From: Verrucomicrobiales bacterium
GTDB lineage: Bacteria > Verrucomicrobiota > Verrucomicrobiia > Verrucomicrobiales > DEV007
Assembly (NCBI GenBank): GCA_016795505.1
Contig: JAEUHH010000060.1
Coordinates: 1 to 59,159, forward strand
Direction of reading: 5' to 3'
Length of the DNA stretch: 59,159 bases
In this document: one piece after another, positions 53,982 to 59,159 of the stretch
How the letters are laid out: each line of letters begins with the position of its first letter
Position numbering within the stretch: the first letter of the stretch is position 1
Position numbers and translations under genes: made by a program
Notes under the pieces: generated by a model
Databases searched by the model: none
The model's input: only the letters and a program-made list of their open reading frames with translations
Told to the model about the DNA's origin: nothing

Positions 53982-56477
53982 TCACTCCCCGTCCCCACCG
54001 CCGAAAACCTCCGCCAATTTCTCATGCAGTTGCGCCGACTGCGAATCCAGATGCATCCCGCGCTGTTTCATGCCCTCCAGCACGGTGAAACAGGCGCGCA
54101 GGGCCGCAACAGCCGCCGCAGAGTCGCCGTTTTCCTGGGCTACGGAGAAGAGCTTGAAGTGCGACATCGCCAGATCGCGCTGCCACTCCGCGTTGGCGGG
54201 GTCGCTGGCGGCGAGGCGCTCGGCGATGGCGAGGCTCTCGGTGTAGCGCCGCGACGCGCCGGCCCCATCGCCCTGGGCGACGGCGAGATCGCCCAGCTTG
54301 TTGAGCGACACCGACAGATCGCGTTGCCACGCGGCGTTGGCGGAGTCGCTGGCGGCGAGGCGCTCGAGAATCGCGTGGCACTCGGTGTAGCGCCGCACCG
54401 CGCCGGGCAGATCGCCCTGAGCGACGGTGAGATCGCCGAGAAGCCTGAGTAATACCGAAAGATCATGCTGCGAATCAGCATTAGAAGGATCAGAAGAAGT
54501 GATTTCCAAGAGTATCGTATGCGCTTCAGATGAACGCCTTTCTGCGCTGGGGAAATCATTCTGGAATAAAGCTATTTCAGCGAGTAAAATATGCGCAGCA
54601 GCAAGATCCCTCCGCCAAATTAAATTATCAGGATCTTCCGAGATACGTCGAGAAGCAATTCTCAGACACTCAAAATAACGCTCTTCAGCGTAGGGAATGT
54701 TTCCCTCCTTAAATGCTGCGTCTCCCAGGACTTTCAATGCCATGGAATATTCTCGCAGTAAAATCGTATTTTCGGGAACCGCCGCAGTCAAACGGTTCAT
54801 AATTGTTAAACTATGCAAGAATTTCTCTTCCGCTTCCTCTGCATTCCCTTGAGCCAAGGCTACTTCGCCAAGTTTAGAAAGGGCAACAGAGAGGTCGTGT
54901 TGCCAATTGACATTTGTTTCATCAGTCTCTGCTAAAAAATTACAGATAGCGAAACTTTCTGAAAATCGTTCCTTTGCAAGGAGTAAGTCACCATGAGCAA
55001 GGGCAATTTCCCCCAATTTTTCTAGCGAAATGGACAAATCCCGTTGCCATTCGAGATTCTCGGGAACAGTGGTAGCGAGGGTCTCGGAAATCTTGAAGCT
55101 GTTCACAAAATGTTTCTCCGCTACGTCACGAGATCCACGGTTGAATGCGATTTGACCAAGCCTACCATACGAAACTGATAAGAGACGTTGATACCACAGA
55201 TTTTCTGGAAACGCTATTACCAGTTTCATCGCGAGTTGATGATTTTCCTCAGCATCAGCCAAAGCTGTAGCCAGTGTGTCGTAGCTTTCCGCATAGATAG
55301 TTCGGTCGTAAAGAAAGTAGGCATAGGAGAATAACGCCTCGGGCCACTCAGGCTCCAACTCGATCAACTCGCGGTAGGCGGCGCGGGCTTCGTCGTTCAG
55401 GCCTTTGGTTCGTTGAATGCCGGCGGCTTGCAGGAGCGGCTCCAGTTTCGTGCGAATGCGCTGGCGCTCGGCCCCGCGGACGGCGCGGACTTCGGCGAGC
55501 ACATCGGCCCGCTGGGTCTCGATGTAGGCGAGGGCGGCATCGACGCCGTCGGTCTCGAGGATGCGGGTCATCTCCAGCAATACGGGGCTGGACTCGCTGT
55601 CGGCGCTCAGCTCGGCGAGGCGATTGGCGAGGTCGTCGATGCGGGCGAGCCGGGACTGGTGCTCGGACTGGGCGGCCTCGGTGAGGCGCTGTCTCTCGGT
55701 CCAGCGGGTCTCTTTAGCGGCGGCGGCGAGGTCGTCCTGAAGGGTGCGCTCGGAGGCTTCCGCCAGCCGCGCCCGCAGGGCGGGGGCATCCATCCGCTGC
55801 GCGGCGATGAGGGTGTCCTGCCGGTGATTCACCCACCACAGCCCGCCGCCGATCAGACACAGGGCGAGCAGCAGAATGGCGAAGGCTTTGATGCCGATGC
55901 GGCGGTTGGCGATGACCTCCCGCCGCACGGCGGCCTGCTCGCGGCGGATGGCGAGCACTTGCTCCTGCAAGGCGAGGATGCGCGCCTGGAGGCTGTCCGC
56001 GGTGGCGGGGCGATCGTAAAGGAAGGGGCTGTCGATGAGCCGGGCGCGGTGCTCGCGCTGGAGGGCGACCTTTTCCTCCGGCTCGGGGTCAGCGCCGGTG
56101 TCGTAGGGGAAGTCGTCGGGACAGACGAAGGTATAGACGCGGAAGCCCTCGTCGCCGCGCTCGTCGTGGAGGCGGCAGCCGATCTCATACTCCATCTGGG
56201 TGTAGCTGCGGCGCGGGGTGCCGGGCGGCAGCGTGGCGGGATCGGGCTCGGCGCCATAGCGCAGACCGGCGATGTGGATGAGGGCCTGGCAGCCGGTGAT
56301 CTTGTCCTCCAGCATGCCGGAGACGGTGCGCCAGTCGGGCTCGAAATTGGTCTGCTCGACGGGATGGCAATTGATGGTGAGCAGGGCCTCTTTGACGATC
56401 TGGCGAACGCTCTTCAGGTCTCCGGAGGTGGCGGAGATGAAGACTTTCGGCGGGGATGAGTCGGTCGCGGGGTCCAT
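53982..56477 (-). CDS. DUF4062-transmembrane-TPR protein with internal low-GC block
   Basis: An 831-aa protein from the ATG at 56477. Residues about 11-105 match DUF4062, a TIR-like fold (KVFISATSGDLKSVRQIVKE, then ALIHIAGLRYG and SYTQMEYEIG). A transmembrane helix spans about 195-216, a charged coiled coil about 225-330, and TPR repeats about 360-805 with a 48-residue period (WQRDLSVSLNKLGDLAVAQGD and relatives). Codons for residues roughly 366-686 (nt 54430-55380) are clearly AT-richer than both flanks, while the last repeats are near-identical at DNA level (144-base period). It probably links a TIR-like or sensor domain to protein-protein contacts; it could be a signalling or defence protein. 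Confidence 0.85.
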   Translation of the reverse strand: MDPATDSSPPKVFISATSGDLKSVRQIVKEALLTINCHPVEQTNFEPDWRTVSGMLEDKITGCQALIHIAGLRYGAEPDPATLPPGTPRRSYTQMEYEIGCRLHDERGDEGFRVYTFVCPDDFPYDTGADPEPEEKVALQREHRARLIDSPFLYDRPATADSLQARILALQEQVLAIRREQAAVRREVIANRRIGIKAFAILLLALCLIGGGLWWVNHRQDTLIAAQRMDAPALRARLAEASERTLQDDLAAAAKETRWTERQRLTEAAQSEHQSRLARIDDLANRLAELSADSESSPVLLEMTRILETDGVDAALAYIETQRADVLAEVRAVRGAERQRIRTKLEPLLQAAGIQRTKGLNDEARAAYRELIELEPEWPEALFSYAYFLYDRTIYAESYDTLATALADAEENHQLAMKLVIAFPENLWYQRLLSVSYGRLGQIAFNRGSRDVAEKHFVNSFKISETLATTVPENLEWQRDLSISLEKLGEIALAHGDLLLAKERFSESFAICNFLAETDETNVNWQHDLSVALSKLGEVALAQGNAEEAEEKFLHSLTIMNRLTAAVPENTILLREYSMALKVLGDAAFKEGNIPYAEERYFECLRIASRRISEDPDNLIWRRDLAAAHILLAEIALFQNDFPSAERRSSEAHTILLEITSSDPSNADSQHDLSVLLRLLGDLTVAQGDLPGAVRRYTECHAILERLAASDSANAAWQRDLSVSLNKLGDLAVAQGDGAGASRRYTESLAIAERLAASDPANAEWQRDLAMSHFKLFSVAQENGDSAAAVAALRACFTVLEGMKQRGMHLDSQSAQLHEKLAEVFGGGDGE

Positions 56478-56560
56478 GGAGTGCCCAGCATGATGCGCCC
56501 GCGCCCGTCCTTTGTCCAGCACGGACGGGAAGGCGCCATCATCATCAGTCACAAACACTC

Positions 56561-56590
56561 CGCCGGCAGGGATGCCGGCGCTCCCAGGGA
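56561..56590. repeat. CGCCGGCAGGGATGCCGGCG palindrome plus CTCCCAGGG
   Basis: Inverted relative of the element at 52349-52403. Lies between the SpeA and DUF4062-TPR genes. Confidence 0.65.
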
Positions 56591-56633
56591 AATCGGGGGA
56601 GCGTAGCCGATCCCGAGTCCCCCACCCCGCGGC

Positions 56634-58631
56634 TCAGCTCTCGAAATACGTGTACCCGCTCATCCCCTCGCGGTAGGCCTCCAGCGCCTTTCGCCGCTGG
56701 ACGGCGGTGATGCGGCCTTCCTGGATGGCGGTCTCGGCGAGTTCGCGGAACTGGTCGATCAACTTCTTGGGGTCGTGCTCGACGTAGGCCAGCACGTCGG
56801 CGACGGAATCGCCCTCGACTTCGCGGGAGAAGCGCACCCGGCCATTGACGACGTCGACGCTGACGGCGTGGGTGTCGCCGAAGAGGTTGTGCAAGTCGCT
56901 GAGGGTCTCCTGATAGGCGCCGACGAGGAAGATGCCGAGGTAGTAGCTGCGGTCGGGCTCGGTCTCATGGACGGGCAGGGCCTCCATGACCTCGGAGCTG
57001 GACACGTACTTTTTGATCATGCCGTCGCAGTCGCAGGTGACGTCGTGGATGACGCCCTGGCGGGTGGGTCGCTCGGCGAGGCGGTGCAGGGGCATGACGG
57101 GGAAGGCGCAGTCGATGGCCCAGGAGTCGGCGAGGGACTGGAAGATGCTGAAATTCCCATAGTACTGGTCGGCAAGGAGGCCCGAGAGGTCGCGCAGCTC
57201 CTCGGGGACGTAGCGGAGCTTCTGGGTCTCGGCGGCGATCTCGGTCATGGCGCGCCAGTAGCACTGCTCGCAGGCGGCGCGCTCGCGCAGGCCGATGTCG
57301 CCGGTGAGGAAATTCTCGTGCAGCTCCTCTCGGTAGCGGTTGGCCTTGCCGAAGGACTCGAGGAGGTTGTCGGCATTGATGCCGTTGGCGACTTCGGCGA
57401 GGGCGACGAGGGCCTCGGTGGAGTCGTCGGCGACGCGGAGTTCGTCGCGGTTCTCGAAGCGGTTCACATCGAGGATCTCCAGGGCGAGCATGGAGTAGTG
57501 GGCGACCATGGCGCGGCCGGACTCGGTGACGAGGGTGGGATGGGGCACGCCGCTCTCGTCGAGCACCCATTTCACGGCATCGACGAGGCTGTGGCAGTAT
57601 TCCTCGATGGAGTAGTTGGCACTGGTGGAGCGGGTGGAGCGGGAGCCGTCGTAGTCGACGGCGAGGCCGCCGCCGAGATTGAGCAGGCCCATGGGGGCGC
57701 CTTCTTTGACCAATCCGGCGTAGATGCGGGCGGTCTCCTCGATGGAGCGGCGGATGATGGTGAGGTCGGGGATCTGGGAGCCTTGGTGGCAGTGGAGCAT
57801 CTGGAGCCAGCCGAGGCGGCCGCGCTCGCGGAGGCGCTCGACGGTCTCGACGAGCTGGGCGAGATTCAGGCCGAAGGGGCTTTTTTCGCCGCCGGATTTG
57901 GCCCATTTGCCGGCACCTTCGGCGGAGAGTTTGACCCGCACGCCGATGACGGGCTCGACGCCGAGGGCGGCGGAGCGCTTTTCGATGATGCCCAGCTCGT
58001 GCGGCATCTCGAGCACCATGATGACGCGCAGGCCCATGAGCTGGCCGTAGAGGGCGAGGTCGATGAATTCCTCGTCCTTGTAGCCGTTGCAGACGAGCAG
58101 GGCGTCGGGGTCTTTCAGGTAGGCGAGCGCGGCCATGAGCTCGGGCTTGCTGCCGACCTCGAAGCCGTAGTGGAAACGGCGCCCGTAGGCGGCCACCTCC
58201 TCGGCGACCTGCTGCTGCTGGTTCACCTTGATGGGAAACACGCCGCGATACATGCCGCCGTACTCCAGATCGCTGATGGCTTTGGCAAAGCCGTGATAGA
58301 GCTCCTCGATGCGCCGCTCGAGGATGCGGGGAAAGCGCAGCAGCAGCGGCGGACGGATGCCGCGGGCGTCCAGCTCGTCGAGCAGCTTCGGCACGCTGAC
58401 GGAGTGCGGCGAGCCGGTGGCGCGGTCGGTCAGGTCCACGACCACGTCGCCGCGGCGGGAGATGGAGTAGTAGCCGGCGCCCCAGTGATTGATGCCGTAG
58501 GTCTCGGCGGCGTCCTCGATCGACCAGGTCTCCTCGGCGGCGGCCGGGTCGGCTTTCTTCGCATTCGACTGCGGCTTGCGGGAACGGACCGCCGGCGTGC
58601 GGGCGGGAGCGGGGGTGCGGCGCTGGCTCAT
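56634..58631 (-). CDS. speA: Biosynthetic arginine decarboxylase
   Basis: A 665-aa PLP enzyme of fold type III converting arginine to agmatine, the first step of one polyamine route. GVFPIKVNQQQQVAEEV carries the Schiff-base Lys135; HCHQGSQIPD, NLGGGLAVDYDGS and VTESGRAMVAHYS bind cofactor and substrate; CDCDGMIKKYV is the conserved C-terminal active-site loop. Length and order match the SpeA family (about 630-660 aa). The N-terminal 30 residues are basic and disordered. Possible partner: the deoxyhypusine-synthase-like gene at 51266. No agmatinase or agmatine deiminase gene is visible in the window. Confidence 0.95.
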   Translation of the reverse strand: MSQRRTPAPARTPAVRSRKPQSNAKKADPAAAEETWSIEDAAETYGINHWGAGYYSISRRGDVVVDLTDRATGSPHSVSVPKLLDELDARGIRPPLLLRFPRILERRIEELYHGFAKAISDLEYGGMYRGVFPIKVNQQQQVAEEVAAYGRRFHYGFEVGSKPELMAALAYLKDPDALLVCNGYKDEEFIDLALYGQLMGLRVIMVLEMPHELGIIEKRSAALGVEPVIGVRVKLSAEGAGKWAKSGGEKSPFGLNLAQLVETVERLRERGRLGWLQMLHCHQGSQIPDLTIIRRSIEETARIYAGLVKEGAPMGLLNLGGGLAVDYDGSRSTRSTSANYSIEEYCHSLVDAVKWVLDESGVPHPTLVTESGRAMVAHYSMLALEILDVNRFENRDELRVADDSTEALVALAEVANGINADNLLESFGKANRYREELHENFLTGDIGLRERAACEQCYWRAMTEIAAETQKLRYVPEELRDLSGLLADQYYGNFSIFQSLADSWAIDCAFPVMPLHRLAERPTRQGVIHDVTCDCDGMIKKYVSSSEVMEALPVHETEPDRSYYLGIFLVGAYQETLSDLHNLFGDTHAVSVDVVNGRVRFSREVEGDSVADVLAYVEHDPKKLIDQFRELAETAIQEGRITAVQRRKALEAYREGMSGYTYFES

Positions 58632-58799
58632 GGAGGTGGGACGGGAGAAAGGGACGTGGGAAAAAGGTCAGGCGAGACGGTGATGCGGACGCTCGATGAT
58701 CCGGCCATGGAGGACCGGGGACGATACCGCGGGCCACAGTGTCCACATTCCGGCCTCCCCCGCAAGTTGCCTCTGGGGAAATCCGAGACATATTCCTCC

Positions 58800-59159
58800 A
58801 TGGCTATTATCCATCCCTTCAGACGTTCACTGGCATTCTGCCTCACCGCCACCGTCATCGCCGCCCAGGTCGGCTGCGATCGATCCGCCGCTCCGACGCC
58901 TCCGGCTGCTCCGGAAGCAAAATCGGAAGCTCCCGCCACGCCCGCTCCCGCTCCGGCAAAATCTGAAGCACCTGCTTCCGCTCCGGCTCCCGCCAAAGCA
59001 CCCGAAGCCGCTCCGGCCACGCCTGCTCCGGCCACGCCTGCTCCGGCCACGCCTGCTCCGGCCACGCCTGCTCCGGCCACGCCTGCTCCGGCCACGCCTG
59101 CTCCGGCCACGCCTGCTCCGGCCACGCCTGCTCCGGCCACGCCTGCTCCGGCCTCGCCT
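58800..59159 (+). CDS. Start of a Pro/Ala-rich exported protein (runs off window)
   Basis: From the ATG at 58800 the frame stays open to the window end (120 codons). The first 26 residues form a signal-like segment (MAIIHPFRRSLAFCLTATVI, then AAQVGC); the -3 residue before the Cys is Gln, so lipoprotein processing is uncertain. The rest is Ala/Pro-rich with (A)KSEAPA phrases then a run of PATPA pentapeptides encoded by 15-bp DNA repeats. Such linkers usually space an exported domain from the membrane or wall. The functional domain lies beyond the window. Transcribed divergently from speA across about 170 bases. Confidence 0.7.
   Translation, partial: MAIIHPFRRSLAFCLTATVIAAQVGCDRSAAPTPPAAPEAKSEAPATPAPAPAKSEAPASAPAPAKAPEAAPATPAPATPAPATPAPATPAPATPAPATPAPATPAPATPAPATPAPASP
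59010..59159 (+). repeat. Ten 15-bp tandem repeats (GCTCCGGCCACGCCT)
   Basis: Ten consecutive units, in frame, encode Ala-Pro-Ala-Thr-Pro each; only the last differs (GCCTCGCCT). The array reaches the window edge and may continue. Near-perfect identity suggests recent expansion and variable copy number. Confidence 0.95.

Noticed and set aside
56965-58791. 608-codon Arg/Pro/His-rich minus-strand frame overlapping speA
   Set aside because: Out of frame with speA, whose product has every catalytic motif; the composition is an artefact of GC-rich codons.
59010-59159. CRISPR or satellite array at the window end
   Set aside because: The 15-bp units are contiguous, in frame and encode PATPA; it is a coding tandem repeat.

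Overview
The window reads as a GC-rich (roughly 63-66% by eye) chromosomal segment of a Verrucomicrobiota bacterium, or less likely a planctomycete. The basis is family content: several planctomycete-type secreted cytochromes (PSCyt/DUF1549/DUF1553), their DUF1501 and DUF1552 partners, a DUF1587-1592-1588-1585 cytochrome, an ECF sigma factor overlapping a FecR-LamG protein, and many secreted proteins with LamG, PA14 or PPC domains. No rRNA, tRNA, CRISPR array, transposase or integrase was recognised.

Layout. 1-493 is repeats and a terminator. 494-4880 is a minus-strand group: di-heme cytochrome c peroxidase, amidohydrolase, M20 peptidase and a secreted TPR-like protein. 5152-9122 holds a PL10-like pectate lyase, a small membrane protein, an FmdB zinc ribbon, an L,D-transpeptidase lipoprotein and a rhodanese. 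9360-11162 is a coiled-coil plus BON/OmpA-like membrane pair. 11256-13581 is a compact, lower-GC locus: a TIR-like predicted NADase, a small helical protein, and a divergent DeoR-type sensor domain without a DNA-binding domain. This is the best candidate for an undescribed (possibly anti-phage) system. 13664-15715 holds DUF2752, SDR and glutathione peroxidase genes. 16165-18506 holds small lipoproteins and a DUF4230-like membrane protein.

18542-38021 is the main secreted-cytochrome region. A sigma factor/FecR-LamG pair heads a long minus-strand series (WD40 cytochrome, DUF1501, PPC protein, DUF1549/DUF1553 cytochrome, DUF1501, DUF1549/DUF1553 cytochrome, DUF1501). A divergent plus-strand pair (DUF1592-type cytochrome, DUF1552) starts from the same intergenic region. 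A second set at 38278-51084 runs from an IclR regulator through a 976-aa cytochrome, a GHL15-like hydrolase, DUF1501, a YdjY-domain protein and a 1522-aa DUF6288-like giant. Part of this set is flanked by two copies of a DUF1501 3' end. These genes look like a secreted or periplasmic breakdown and electron-transfer apparatus, but the substrate cannot be read from sequence.

51266-59159 holds a deoxyhypusine-synthase-like protein, a 1.7-kb gene-free island of palindromic repeats, a DUF4062-TM-TPR protein with a low-GC block inside it, arginine decarboxylase SpeA (polyamine synthesis), and the start of a Pro/Ala-rich exported protein that runs off the window. A family of 19-bp units repeating every 22 bp, bracketed by GATC-like ends, recurs at seven intergenic loci.
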